NCBI RefSeq assembly: GCF_963667685.1
Contig: NZ_OY763930.1
Location: forward strand, 155,001-219,000
Direction of reading: 5' to 3'
Source of the DNA: Maridesulfovibrio sp.
GTDB lineage: Bacteria; Desulfobacterota; Desulfovibrionia; Desulfovibrionales; Desulfovibrionaceae
DNA: 64,000 nucleotides
Part shown: one piece after another, positions 18,315 through 27,100 of the stretch
Layout: every line of letters starts with the position of its first letter
Numbering within the stretch: position 1 is the stretch's first letter
Notes under the pieces: model-generated
What the model saw: only the letters and a program-made list of their open reading frames with translations
What the model was told of the DNA's origin: nothing
The model's database searches: none
Made by a program: the position numbers and the translations under genes

Positions 18315-19505
18315 ATGAAAACTTCTGAAATTATGATTTGTGGAGCTGGCATCGTAGGCCTTACTGTGGCTCGGGAACTGGTTTCCAGAGGATATAAAGA
18401 TATTCTGATCATTGATAAAGAGACTGCAATCGCAAAACATGCGTCCGGCCGCAACAGCGGTGTCCTGCATGCGGGGATATATTACGCTCCGGGAAGTCTG
18501 CGTGCGGTTTCATGCCTTTCCGGCAACTTAAGGATGAAAGAATACTGCCGGGAAAAAAATCTGCCACTGCTGGAGACCGGAAAAGTAATTGTCGCACGTG
18601 ATGAATCAGAACTGCCCACCCTGCACGAGCTCTATACCCGGGCTACGACTAACGGCGCCAAAGTCGAAATTATTGATGAACGACGTCTTGCAGAAATAGA
18701 ACCCAATGCAAAAACGACCAAAGAAGCACTATTTTCTCACTACACGGCTGTAATAGATCCTCGTGCAGTGATGCAATCACTATATAACGACCTTGATTCC
18801 AGCGGCAAAGTCTCTTTTATGTTAGGCACTAAATTCATCACCGCTGAAAAAAATAATCTAATTGTTACCGATAAAGGAGAATTTAGCTGTGGACTTTTTA
18901 TTAATGCAGCAGGTTCCTACAGCGATCAGGTTGCCCGGTCATTCGGATTTGGAGAAGGCTACCAGCTGATCCCTTTCAAAGGCATCTATAAGAAACTAAA
19001 GAAAGAAAAAGCCCATATAATCAAGGGAAGCATATATCCGGTGCCCAACATCAAGAACCCTTTCCTCGGTATTCATTTCACCCGCGGTGCCAGCGGCGAT
19101 GTATATCTCGGTCCAACGGCGATACCGGCTTTTGGACGCGAGAACTACGGCATCCTCAGCGGATTAGACTCGGAAGCCTTAGACATTATGATTCGCGACA
19201 CCATCCTCTTCTTTAAAAACAATAAATTCAGGTCTGTTGCATTTGAAGAGCCGCGCAAATACTTTTTTAAATTTTTCTTCAATGATGCCAAAAAACTGGT
19301 TAAAACTCTCTCCCCTGACGACATTGAAAACACTTCCAAAGTTGGCATTCGCCCTCAGCTTGTCGATCTGAAACGTAACGAACTCGTCATGGACTTTTTA
19401 GTAGAAAGTGATAAAAAGAGTGTGCACGTACTCAACGCTATTTCACCTGCATTCACCAGCTCCATGTATTTCGCTGAAATGATTGCTGACAAATACATAC
19501 ACTAG
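18315..19505 (+). CDS. lhgO: L-2-hydroxyglutarate oxidase-like FAD enzyme
   Basis: The 396-residue protein begins with a dinucleotide-binding motif MICGAGIVGLTVARELVSRG and shows the DAO-superfamily segments ASGRNSGVLHAGIYYAPGSL and VYLGPTAIPAFGRENYG that typify LhgO/YgaF. LhgO oxidises L-2-hydroxyglutarate to 2-oxoglutarate with FAD and passes electrons to the membrane quinone pool. AAAAGGATATATA provides a good ribosome site. It is flanked by intergenic regions on both sides, so is probably monocistronic. A related 2-hydroxyacid substrate remains possible. Confidence 0.8.
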   Translation: MKTSEIMICGAGIVGLTVARELVSRGYKDILIIDKETAIAKHASGRNSGVLHAGIYYAPGSLRAVSCLSGNLRMKEYCREKNLPLLETGKVIVARDESELPTLHELYTRATTNGAKVEIIDERRLAEIEPNAKTTKEALFSHYTAVIDPRAVMQSLYNDLDSSGKVSFMLGTKFITAEKNNLIVTDKGEFSCGLFINAAGSYSDQVARSFGFGEGYQLIPFKGIYKKLKKEKAHIIKGSIYPVPNIKNPFLGIHFTRGASGDVYLGPTAIPAFGRENYGILSGLDSEALDIMIRDTILFFKNNKFRSVAFEEPRKYFFKFFFNDAKKLVKTLSPDDIENTSKVGIRPQLVDLKRNELVMDFLVESDKKSVHVLNAISPAFTSSMYFAEMIADKYIH

Positions 19506-19506
19506 A

Positions 19507-19538
19507 GAATGTATGTATTTTACAATACAAAAACATTC
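19507..19538 (+). terminator. Imperfect hairpin after lhgO-like gene
   Basis: GAATGT/ACATTC and GTATT/AATAC form an interrupted stem just after the stop. There is no clear T tract, so terminator function is uncertain. Confidence 0.35.
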
Positions 19539-19625
19539 ATTTTGCATAGCACAACTAAGATATAACAGTTAAAAAGAACTTGACTTTAAACCTCATACAG
19601 GAAAAAACTTTTCTCGGAATTTAAA

Positions 19626-19722
19626 GTTGCCTCTGAACTATAGATACACATCCGTATGTATCCGTTCAGAATACCTTCGACAAAGCGTTTTGTTGGCAGT
19701 ATTGTTTAATTAGCGAGGCAAC
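19626..19722 (+). promoter_or_regulatory. Predicted three-way-junction RNA leader of flavin oxidoreductase gene
   Basis: GTTGCCTC (19626-19633) pairs perfectly with GAGGCAAC (19715-19722) as a closing stem. Inside are two hairpins: one with CTGAAC/GTTCAG (19633-19638 with 19664-19669) capped by GATACA/TGTATC, and one with AATAC/GTATT (19670-19674 with 19699-19703) followed by a 7-bp helix including ACAAA/TTTGT and a GCGT loop. It ends 33 bases before the start codon. I do not recognise it as a known riboswitch class. Confidence 0.45.
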
Positions 19723-19755
19723 TCTCAAATATACAAGTCATAGGAGAACTTTACT

Positions 19756-20835
19756 ATGAATCTTCCTCAGCTCAAGATTGGTGATCTGGTTGCAAAGGTG
19801 CCCGTCATACAAGGCGGCATGGGTGTGGGAATATCCCTCTCCGGCCTTGCTTCCGCAGTTGCTAAAGAGGGTGGCATCGGCGTTATCGCTGCTGCAATGA
19901 TCGGTCTTACCAACAAAAATGGTGGTAGAGACCACGCCAAAGCACACATTGAAACTCTGGCCGAAGAAATTCGCAAGGCCAAAGAAATGACTTCCGGTAT
20001 ACTCGGTGTAAACATCATGGTTGCCCTGTCCAACTTCGCGGACATGGTTACAACTTCAGTCAAAGAAGGTGCTGATGTTATCTTTTCCGGTGCCGGCCTT
20101 CCGCTTGACCTGCCCAAATACCTGCACGACGGAGCAAAGACCAAACTGGTCCCCATTGTTTCCTCCGGACGCGCAGCATCTATAATCTGCAAAAAATGGA
20201 TATCCAAATTTGATTACCTGCCTGATGCTTTTGTTGTTGAAGGCCCCATGGCAGGCGGACATCTCGGCTTCAAACGCGAGCAGCTCAATGATCCTAAATT
20301 CGCACTGGAAAATATTCTTCCTGAAGTAATCAAAGCTGTTAAACCTTTCGAAGAAAAATCAGGACGCACGATCCCCGTTATCGCGGCGGGCGGTGTATAC
20401 TCCGGTGAAGACATCAATAAATATCTTCACATGGGTGCAGCCGGGGTTCAGATGGGAACCCGCTTTGTTGCCACCCACGAATGCGATGCTGATGAAGAAT
20501 TCAAACAGGCTTATGTTAACTCCACCAAGGAAGACATGGCCATCATTCAGAGTCCCGTAGGACTCCCCGGCAGAGCCGTCAAGAACGACTTCCTGCAAGC
20601 GGTCACTGATGGCAAAAAGTCCCCCTTCAAATGCCCGTTCCATTGCATTAAGAGCTGCAAAGTTGAAGACAGCCCGTACTGCATTGCCTCTGCACTGATC
20701 AATGCGCAGCGCGGTAAACTGAAAAACGGTTTTGCTTTTGCCGGTTCCAACGCCTGGAGAACGGAAAAAATCATTTCAGTAAAACAGCTCTTCACCGACC
20801 TTAAAGCGGAATTTGACCGTGCTGTTGCACGCTAA
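19756..20835 (+). CDS. NAD(P)H-dependent flavin oxidoreductase (nitronate monooxygenase/FabK-like)
   Basis: The 359-residue TIM-barrel flavoprotein has the FMN-binding family signatures: VPVIQGGMGVGISLSGLA at the N-terminus, GPMAGGHLG in the middle, and IPVIAAGGVYSGEDI followed by GAAGVQMGTRFVATHE. Family members oxidise nitronates, act as enoyl-ACP reductases (FabK) or reduce quinones; sequence alone does not settle which. The C-terminal cysteine-bearing tail (CPFHCIKSC, then SPYCIASAL) is seen in anaerobe members. A GGAGAA ribosome site precedes the ATG, a structured leader lies upstream, and a strong terminator follows. Confidence 0.85.
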   Translation: MNLPQLKIGDLVAKVPVIQGGMGVGISLSGLASAVAKEGGIGVIAAAMIGLTNKNGGRDHAKAHIETLAEEIRKAKEMTSGILGVNIMVALSNFADMVTTSVKEGADVIFSGAGLPLDLPKYLHDGAKTKLVPIVSSGRAASIICKKWISKFDYLPDAFVVEGPMAGGHLGFKREQLNDPKFALENILPEVIKAVKPFEEKSGRTIPVIAAGGVYSGEDINKYLHMGAAGVQMGTRFVATHECDADEEFKQAYVNSTKEDMAIIQSPVGLPGRAVKNDFLQAVTDGKKSPFKCPFHCIKSCKVEDSPYCIASALINAQRGKLKNGFAFAGSNAWRTEKIISVKQLFTDLKAEFDRAVAR

Positions 20836-20856
20836 GTTCCAACCTTTCTAGAAAAT

Positions 20857-20893
20857 AAAAAAGGCGTTCTGCATTTTGCGGAACGCCTTTTTT
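20857..20893. terminator. Bidirectional rho-independent terminator
   Basis: A 13-bp stem (AAAAAAGGCGTTC with GAACGCCTTTTTT) lies between convergent genes, with U tracts in both directions. Confidence 0.85.
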
Positions 20894-20915
20894 TATACTT
20901 ACGACGGTCAAATAT

Positions 20916-21461
20916 CTATTTCATTTCTGCCGTTTTCTTTTCTTCGGCTTTGGGGTCTTCTTTGAGAGCAGCTTCTTCTTTAGTAGCAGCTTCTTTCTTG
21001 GGTGCTGCTTTTTTAGCGGCGGGTTTCTTAGCAGCTGGCTTCTTGCGCTTGGTGAGGAGTGACTCTAATTTCTCGGCAGCGGCCTGCGTCTCTCCTGCTT
21101 CACCTAAGTAATGCATTTCACCCTGCGGAGAAATCCAATGCCACCCCTCAGGCTTTTTTAGTATGCGTGCTCCCTTTGAATCCAGAAAATCCTTGAATGA
21201 TGCTTTTTCCAGACTTTCGTCAATCTGCACGGTCAGCTTATGGTTCTCGGCCATGACTTGCGTATGACGGAAAATTTCGAATGCGCTGTGCACGAGATCA
21301 AAGGCCGGATCTTCAATTACACATTTCTTGGAGGAGAGTTCTTTTTCAAGCTGAGCCAAATCCTTTTTCATGCTGCGAAGCTCAAAAAGTGCGTCCTTAC
21401 GGGCTTCTTCGCTCTTGTCATCGATTGCATTTGTAACCGCCGCTGCTGTCTGTTTTTTCAT
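20916..21461 (-). CDS. Conserved-looking small protein with Lys/Ala-rich tail
   Basis: I do not recognise the family. The 181-residue product has a charged, probably coiled-coil N-terminal half (residues 10-60), a central globular stretch with EGWHWISPQGEMHYLG, and a C-terminal tail from about residue 137 rich in KKPAAKK-type repeats and then Glu/Lys/Ala, reminiscent of histone H1-like tails. The tail could bind nucleic acid or be a disordered linker. Start ATG follows GGAGG. It is the last gene before a shared terminator and is separated from xerC upstream by 81 bases, so it could belong to that transcript. Confidence 0.7.
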   Translation of the reverse strand: MKKQTAAAVTNAIDDKSEEARKDALFELRSMKKDLAQLEKELSSKKCVIEDPAFDLVHSAFEIFRHTQVMAENHKLTVQIDESLEKASFKDFLDSKGARILKKPEGWHWISPQGEMHYLGEAGETQAAAEKLESLLTKRKKPAAKKPAAKKAAPKKEAATKEEAALKEDPKAEEKKTAEMK

Positions 21462-21542
21462 CGAACGTCCTCCAAAGTTGTTAAGTTAATTTTTGCTTAA
21501 CACATGTGTTAACAAAAGACTATCTCAAACTAGCGTATTTTA

Positions 21543-22502
21543 CTATTCTTCCTCATTTTTTCCACCACCCGGAGCCTGACTCCCTGCCAGAGGATGGGCT
21601 TTATCGTAAACATTCATTATCTGCTGCAAATTAAGATGCGTGTAACGCTGAGTGGTGCTCAAGTGTTCATGCCCCAAAAGTTCCTGCACCGAACGCATAT
21701 CGGCACCTGATTGCAGCATGTGCGAAGCAAAACTGTGCCGCAACATATGCGGATGCACCCCCTCATGCAGCCCGGCACCTTCGGCCATTCGGGCGAGGAT
21801 ACGGTTCACCTGCCTGCGGTTCAAGCGTCCACCGCGATTTCCCACGAAAAGAGCCTGTTCTTCAAGTGACGGCCCCAGCTCGGCCCGTACTTTAAGATAA
21901 TCATCCACCGCCTTACGCGCCGCATCACTCATAGGAGAAAGCCGTTCCTTATTCCCTTTACCGGAAATACGGACGACCCCGCTGGATGTATCAACATCAA
22001 ACAAATCAATAGTAATTGCTTCACTTACCCTTAATCCGGAACCATAGAGCATCTCTGCCAGTGCCAGATCGCGTTTATCGGCAGGCTCATCACCGACATG
22101 CGCATCCATCAGGTTCACAGCCTGATCCACATTTAACGAACGTGGATGGCGGATCTCCTGCTTTGGATTGCGGATGCCTATCATAGGATCTTTCGGAATG
22201 AACCTATGCTTGCTCATGTATTTGAAAAAAGAACGCAGAGAAGAAAGCTTGCGGGACAGGGTTGATTTTGCCAGTCGCTTGGCATGCAGCTTGGCAAGAA
22301 ATCCGCGCACATGGTCCGGTGTGATATTTTCGGGAGAGGCGAGAGTGACTTTGCGTCCCTCAAGAAATTCTTCAAATTGAGCGAGGTCCTTTTCATAAGA
22401 CCGGAGCGTAGCAGCGGAAGAGCGTTTCTCCACATCAAGATAGGTCATGAAGACCAGAACAGGTTCGGGCAGTTCTTTAGGATTGCCTGCGGTCGAGGAC
22501 AT
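21543..22502 (-). CDS. xerC: Tyrosine recombinase XerC-like
   Basis: The 319-residue protein has an N-terminal SAM-like core-binding domain (about residues 15-110) and a C-terminal catalytic domain. The catalytic set is visible: Arg in YGSGLRVSEA, Lys near SGKGNKERLSP, HxxR in HMLRHSFASHML, His in LLGHEHLS and the nucleophile Tyr in TQRYTH. XerC/D resolve chromosome dimers at dif sites. The gene overlaps the GGDEF gene by 26 bases, so it is translationally tied to it. No dif site was recognised nearby, and no integron or phage context is seen. Confidence 0.88.
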   Translation of the reverse strand: MSSTAGNPKELPEPVLVFMTYLDVEKRSSAATLRSYEKDLAQFEEFLEGRKVTLASPENITPDHVRGFLAKLHAKRLAKSTLSRKLSSLRSFFKYMSKHRFIPKDPMIGIRNPKQEIRHPRSLNVDQAVNLMDAHVGDEPADKRDLALAEMLYGSGLRVSEAITIDLFDVDTSSGVVRISGKGNKERLSPMSDAARKAVDDYLKVRAELGPSLEEQALFVGNRGGRLNRRQVNRILARMAEGAGLHEGVHPHMLRHSFASHMLQSGADMRSVQELLGHEHLSTTQRYTHLNLQQIMNVYDKAHPLAGSQAPGGGKNEEE

Positions 22503-23442
22503 AGCAGCTCTTAGGATTTTCCTTTGCTTTTTTCTTTAAATTCATGGCAATGGCTGAAGCCTCGCCAAAGTGTTTCATCCTGCCGTTAAGATTGAATACA
22601 ACAGCAATCGAAATCGCCATCAACGGAAAAGTCTGAATATTACCCTGACGGTCTTTGGAAACAATTGATTTACGCTGTCTGTCTTCCAGATCATAAAAAT
22701 TGGGGACAATACCGTCGAAAGAAAAAATGATCCGCTGGCAGACTTCTTCAATTATATCCGGGGAAGTAATCACAACAAAGTCATCACCTCCCACATGACC
22801 GACGAAAGTCTGTTCCCCGGCAAAACTACGCACGGTGTTGACAATGATACGTGCACTCATCATCAGCACTTCGTCACCACGTGAAAAACCGTACTTATCG
22901 TTAAATGACTTGAAATAATCCAGATCGCAATAAGCCAGAGCGAAATCCTGCTTGCGGTCAATAAGGTTCTGAATCTTCTGAATAATGGAAGTGTTGCCGG
23001 GAAGTTTGGAAAGAGGGTTCGCGTCAAGGGCCCGCAAGGCACGGCATAGTGTAAGATTTACCCTTTCCCGAACAACGGGAAGGAAAAACGGACGGACCAG
23101 AAAATCATCAACTTCAACCTTGTTCCAGTCCCATGAATTCTGTAAGTCTGCATCATCAAGGCAGATAATGACCGGGAGCTGGCGGTAGACATTCTCACTT
23201 TTAACCAACCGGGCCAACTCCTGCGCCGGAACATCCTCCACCCGGCTATCCACGATAAGCAGGTCCGGCGGATTGTTGAACAACTCCTCTACAGCCCCTC
23301 TCGCTTCAGGATAGCAGGTGAACTCCAGCACATCTTTAGGCCAAATCTCGAAAAGAAGGTCACGCAGGGAATTGTCCGGCGAGACTAGAATGGCTTTGTG
23401 TTTTATAAGCCCCAGGAGGCAATGATCCTTATTCATATCCAT
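22477..23442 (-). CDS. GGDEF-domain protein with receiver-like N-terminus
   Basis: The 321-residue protein has an N-terminal CheY-like fold (about residues 12-130) in which LLIVDSRV supplies a candidate phospho-Asp but the usual acidic pair is reduced to SPDNS. A GGDEF domain follows (about 150-310) with an active-site variant GGDDF. The RxxD inhibitory site normally upstream of the motif is absent. It is expected to make cyclic di-GMP or act as a degenerate GGDEF sensor. It lies between an HDOD gene and xerC on minus and overlaps xerC. Confidence 0.83.
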   Translation of the reverse strand: MDMNKDHCLLGLIKHKAILVSPDNSLRDLLFEIWPKDVLEFTCYPEARGAVEELFNNPPDLLIVDSRVEDVPAQELARLVKSENVYRQLPVIICLDDADLQNSWDWNKVEVDDFLVRPFFLPVVRERVNLTLCRALRALDANPLSKLPGNTSIIQKIQNLIDRKQDFALAYCDLDYFKSFNDKYGFSRGDEVLMMSARIIVNTVRSFAGEQTFVGHVGGDDFVVITSPDIIEEVCQRIIFSFDGIVPNFYDLEDRQRKSIVSKDRQGNIQTFPLMAISIAVVFNLNGRMKHFGEASAIAMNLKKKAKENPKSCYVLDRRQS

Positions 23443-23529
23443 GCCCTAGGCTTTAACATCAACCTCTGACTAACGTCAAAGCTCCTAACCGAGCTGCACA
23501 TTATTTTTTTCAAAAAAATAACTGGATGA

Positions 23530-24369
23530 CTAAAAAGTAAGATCTGAAATTTCCATAAATTTATCGGACACTTCGTCCATAACCGGCTCCAGATCTTTCA
23601 TCTTCAGTTTAAGAATCTTCATGGCCGCGGGTTTAAAGTAGGAAATCTGGTCATCCCCCCCGTTTCCATATTCAAACAGGCGCACCAAAAAATCACCAAC
23701 ATGAACCACTGCTGCTGTCTGCTGGTAAAACTGAGCCCGGTCCGGATGGTGATGATAAGTCATTGCTTCACGGACATTGGGAGGCAAATGCCAATGGCGG
23801 GCAAGCCATGCATTGATGCGATCATGACCGAAACCAAGGATATGCCGCTCTGCTTCATAGTATGTCAGATCCTTTTCCCGCACAGTCATGCGTACTGCTT
23901 CATTGAGTTCCGGAAGCTGCACGGCAGTTACAACTTTACCCAGATCATGCAGAAGTCCGGCTACAGTGAATTCTTCCGGATCTTCAAATCCGGCTGCTTT
24001 TGCAATGGCTCCACTTGCCAGAGCGCAACCTATGCTATGCTCCCACAGTCCTGCCATTGCCTGCTGAATCATATCAAAAACAGAGGTCGAAATAATAATA
24101 CCGCGGATAACGTTCAAGCCAAGAAGCACAAGAGCATGCTGGATAGTCGTTATCCTGCCCGGAAAACCATAGATGGGCGAATTGACCATCTTGAGAACCT
24201 TTGCAGAAAGCACCTGATCCTGAGAAATAACTTTAGCGACCTGTTCGGTAGATGAGTTTGGGTCATCAACCAGCTTGGTGACTTCATCAAGTACTGAGGG
24301 CAGAGTCGGCAAATCCGAAGTAGAGAGAATCTGGCCTTTGACGCTTGTTTTTAGATCCTGTGCAGCCAT
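23530..24369 (-). CDS. HDOD-domain signalling protein
   Basis: The 279-residue protein is almost entirely an HDOD domain: LSTSDLPTLPSVLDEVTKLVDDP, QVLSAKVLKMVNSPIYGFPGRITTI, and the HD-like segment AGLLHDLGKVV with a later YHHHPDRA. HDOD proteins are regulators related to HD phosphohydrolases, often acting with cyclic di-GMP or two-component pathways. Its start codon directly abuts the stop of the upstream 136-residue gene, so the two are translationally coupled. Enzymatic activity is not assured. Confidence 0.85.
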   Translation of the reverse strand: MAAQDLKTSVKGQILSTSDLPTLPSVLDEVTKLVDDPNSSTEQVAKVISQDQVLSAKVLKMVNSPIYGFPGRITTIQHALVLLGLNVIRGIIISTSVFDMIQQAMAGLWEHSIGCALASGAIAKAAGFEDPEEFTVAGLLHDLGKVVTAVQLPELNEAVRMTVREKDLTYYEAERHILGFGHDRINAWLARHWHLPPNVREAMTYHHHPDRAQFYQQTAAVVHVGDFLVRLFEYGNGGDDQISYFKPAAMKILKLKMKDLEPVMDEVSDKFMEISDLTF

Positions 24370-24780
24370 CTATGCCTTCCCCCCGTTTTCAGCTGCCTCA
24401 GCAGCGGCAGCAGCTTCAGCTGCGGCCTGTTCTTCAGCCAGCCTTTCCGCTTCCTCTTCCGCCTTCTGCGCTGCCGCTTTCAGATCGAAATATTCCTTGA
24501 AGAATCCTTTGACACGATACATCCACTTATCTTTTGTATAGCTGCGGAAAAGATAATCCAGCCTTTCTGACTTTTTGGACCATGAAGAATTATCATTAGC
24601 ACCAAGATCAACAGGGTTACCCTTGACAATGATACGCTCAACATCCATGCTTTCCAGCTTCTGGATAATACCATCGGTCAGCTCCAGCCCTTCAGCCAGA
24701 ACAACCATTCCATTATCTCTGGTAACCGGCTTGGCAAGCTTCATGCCCGGTGCCGCAAGTTTAACCGGAATTTTCTGCAT
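24370..24780 (-). CDS. Small protein of unknown function, coupled to HDOD gene
   Basis: The 136-residue product has an N-terminal segment (residues 3-53: LAAPGMKLAKPVTRDNGMVVLAEG, then a helix and ERIIVKG) that resembles the short beta-domain found at the N-terminus of many HD-GYP proteins. The C-terminus is a low-complexity Ala/Glu helix (EEEAERLAEEQ and following). It abuts the HDOD gene and lies 44 bases after dprA. It may be a split-off accessory domain of an HD-type signalling protein; this is inference from resemblance and position. Confidence 0.65.
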   Translation of the reverse strand: MQKIPVKLAAPGMKLAKPVTRDNGMVVLAEGLELTDGIIQKLESMDVERIIVKGNPVDLGANDNSSWSKKSERLDYLFRSYTKDKWMYRVKGFFKEYFDLKAAAQKAEEEAERLAEEQAAAEAAAAAEAAENGGKA

Positions 24781-24824
24781 CAGTTGGAGTTCTCCTAATA
24801 AAATTCAAAAATACCCGCCCCATA

Positions 24825-26030
24825 TCAACAACGCTTTAAATCATAATACATGCCGGGAAAGCGCACAACCATTCCCTTTACTTCCATGCCGAGTATCATC
24901 GCTCCGACGATGGAAACGTCAAGGCCCGCGGCACGGCATATTTCATCAATATGCATCTTCCCCCCTTTTTCAAGAGCAAGAGCGATATCGCATTCAGGGG
25001 GCTCTAAAGCTGAAATATCCAGGACAGACAGACTCTCAGCAGGCTTCGGTATCTCTATCTCAGACCTCTGCGGACAGCTTTTAATTGTCTTCTTTACGGA
25101 ATAATCATTTGTTACGGCAGGACCACTTTTTTTAACAGAGGTCTCTAGCATGTGCCTTATATTTAATAAGACATCTTCGGCGGTTTCCACAAGTGTCGCG
25201 CCTTCCTTAATCAATTTAAGACATCCGGCAAAGTTACTGTCACCGCTTGGCCCGGGCATAGCCATAACTTCCCGGCCCTGTTCTCCGGCCAGCCGTGCGG
25301 TTACAAGACTTCCACTGGCTATATCCGCCTCTACCACAACAACTCCAAGCCCCAACCCGCTTATCAGGCGGTTGCGGAAAGGGAAATTACGGGCAAAAGG
25401 TTTTGTCCCCGGTGGGAATTCAGAAATCATAAGACCCGATTCCACAATTCTGCTGCGCAACCAACCACTGTCCACCGGATATGTATCAAAATCAAGACCG
25501 GTACCGAGTACAGCTACAGTTGATCCTACGCCTTGCAGTGCCGCCTCATGCACACAGGAGTCAACTCCCTTTGCAAACCCTGAAACAACTGTAATTCCGC
25601 TTCGGGACAAATCAGCTGCCAGTCTTTCACCATATTCTATACCCAGCCGTCCACTGTTCCGCGCTCCAACTATCGCTACGGCCGGATTAACCAATAGCTG
25701 AGGATCGCCCAAATAATAAAGACAGGTAGGAGGATCAGGGAGTTCTTTCAACAAGGCGGGAAACAGAGGATGGGTCCAAGGAAGAATCCCGAAACCGAGC
25801 CGGCATGCCGCCCGGTATTCTTTTTCCGCTTTCACGCGCCACTCTTCATTGAGTGCAGAGGCAGAACTCTTTTCCGATGCAAATGCCAATGAATGCCAGT
25901 TGGCAGCATCCTTAAGCCCCGCGTAGGCTGAATCATAATAACGTAAGATATTTGACCACGATTTAGGGCCAAGGCCCGGCGTATAACGTAGAGCTAGGCA
26001 TGCAAAATATTCTTCCCGGAGTGAATACAC
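24825..26030 (-). CDS. dprA: DNA-processing protein DprA/Smf
   Basis: The 401-residue cytoplasmic protein loads RecA onto incoming single-stranded DNA in competent bacteria and is widespread also in others. An N-terminal SAM-like region (residues 1-110) precedes the Rossmann-like core: VAIVGARNSGRLGIEYGERLA, VVSGFAKGVDSCVHEAA and FPFRNRLISGLGLGVVVVEA are diagnostic. The final 60 residues (HIDEICRAAGLDVSIVGAMIL) match the winged-helix domain of DprA. It follows cpoB by 15 bases on minus and leads into a signalling gene group. Confidence 0.93.
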   Translation of the reverse strand: MYSLREEYFACLALRYTPGLGPKSWSNILRYYDSAYAGLKDAANWHSLAFASEKSSASALNEEWRVKAEKEYRAACRLGFGILPWTHPLFPALLKELPDPPTCLYYLGDPQLLVNPAVAIVGARNSGRLGIEYGERLAADLSRSGITVVSGFAKGVDSCVHEAALQGVGSTVAVLGTGLDFDTYPVDSGWLRSRIVESGLMISEFPPGTKPFARNFPFRNRLISGLGLGVVVVEADIASGSLVTARLAGEQGREVMAMPGPSGDSNFAGCLKLIKEGATLVETAEDVLLNIRHMLETSVKKSGPAVTNDYSVKKTIKSCPQRSEIEIPKPAESLSVLDISALEPPECDIALALEKGGKMHIDEICRAAGLDVSIVGAMILGMEVKGMVVRFPGMYYDLKRC

Positions 26031-26045
26031 CGCTGCAACCGCAGG

Positions 26046-26897
26046 CTAGCCTTCAATGGTGCGAAGACGCTCACGCCCAATTTTTGCCGGATCGGACTTT
26101 GGATACTCCTCGATCAGGGTTCGCAAGTAGAATAAGGCATTTTCACGGTCACCGAGTTTATCATAGGCAAGCCCTATCTTGAGCATAGCAGCAGGTACTT
26201 TGGAAGCCTTGGGAAAACGTCTGCTTACTTCCTTAAATTTGAGAATAGACTGGGCGAAACCCTTTTCAGAATAGTATGTCTCACCAATCCAGTACAAGGC
26301 ATTGGGGGCAAGCTTGGCAGAAGGGTTAGCTGCCAAGTATTTCTCCAGCAGAACACGGGCTTTCACCGGCTGATCATTCATGACCAGTCGTACCCCTTCT
26401 TTGTACAGATCGTCATTGCCTACAGATGGTCCGGATGCAGCTGAAGGGACCGGAGTTGAAACAGCAGGTTTGGATGCTGTCTGCACAGGAGCAGGATTCT
26501 CGCCGGGCACAACCATCCACGGCTTTTCCTCTGTGCTGGAATTTCCTCCCATAACAACTTCAGTCGTAGCGGTTTCTTCCGGGGCAACAGCCTCTTCAAC
26601 CTTCACAGCCATCATCTTCTGCTGATTTTCCTTAAGCTCGGCAAGAGTCTTATCCAGTTCGCCAAGCCTGTTTTCGAGCTTTTCAATCTGTGCTGTGGTA
26701 TCTTTATGATTGCTTTCAATCAGGTCATTCTGCTGCCGCAGTCCTTCTTTGAAATTAAGGAAATTCTCTTCAAGGCTCTTCAAGCGCCACTCTTCACTGC
26801 CGCCCCACGCTGGTTGCTCAGGCTGCTTAGAGGCAAAACATCCGGAAATTCCTAAGGACAGAATTGCAACAAGAAGGATACGTATGTACTGCATCAA
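26046..26897 (-). CDS. cpoB: Cell division coordinator CpoB / YbgF-like TPR lipoprotein
   Basis: The 283-residue product starts with a lipoprotein signal peptide (lipobox GISGC, Cys about residue 20). A coiled coil (residues 35-95, LEENFLNFKEGLRQQNDL onward) and a low-complexity Ala/Pro/Ser linker follow. The last 120 residues hold three TPR-like repeats with the family pattern LYKEGVRLVMND, APNALYWIGETYYSEKGFAQ and AMLKIGLAYDKLGDRENAL. CpoB links the Tol-Pal system to peptidoglycan synthesis during constriction. The lipobox is unusual against the soluble E. coli protein but common elsewhere. No tol or pal gene is in the window. Confidence 0.86.
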   Translation of the reverse strand: MMQYIRILLVAILSLGISGCFASKQPEQPAWGGSEEWRLKSLEENFLNFKEGLRQQNDLIESNHKDTTAQIEKLENRLGELDKTLAELKENQQKMMAVKVEEAVAPEETATTEVVMGGNSSTEEKPWMVVPGENPAPVQTASKPAVSTPVPSAASGPSVGNDDLYKEGVRLVMNDQPVKARVLLEKYLAANPSAKLAPNALYWIGETYYSEKGFAQSILKFKEVSRRFPKASKVPAAMLKIGLAYDKLGDRENALFYLRTLIEEYPKSDPAKIGRERLRTIEG

Positions 26898-27100
26898 TTA
26901 TTCTCCGGGAGACCGGTTGAATCTAACTGGTGAATTTGGTTCAAGTTTCAACGGAATTAAAGTAGGACACTTAATAAGATTTGGCAAGTATATCTGCGCT
27001 TATAGAGAATGAAGAGCCTCATGCCCTTGAGTTCTGTGCAAATTTAGGGCAAAAGTGCTCACAAAAGATGTTTTAAAAACCTTATTTAAGGAATGTAAAT

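Noticed and set aside
19626-19722. Inverted repeat ends as an attC site or miniature transposon
   Set aside because: The ends do not fit attC core consensus, no target-site duplication is visible, and the inner hairpins fit a junction RNA better.
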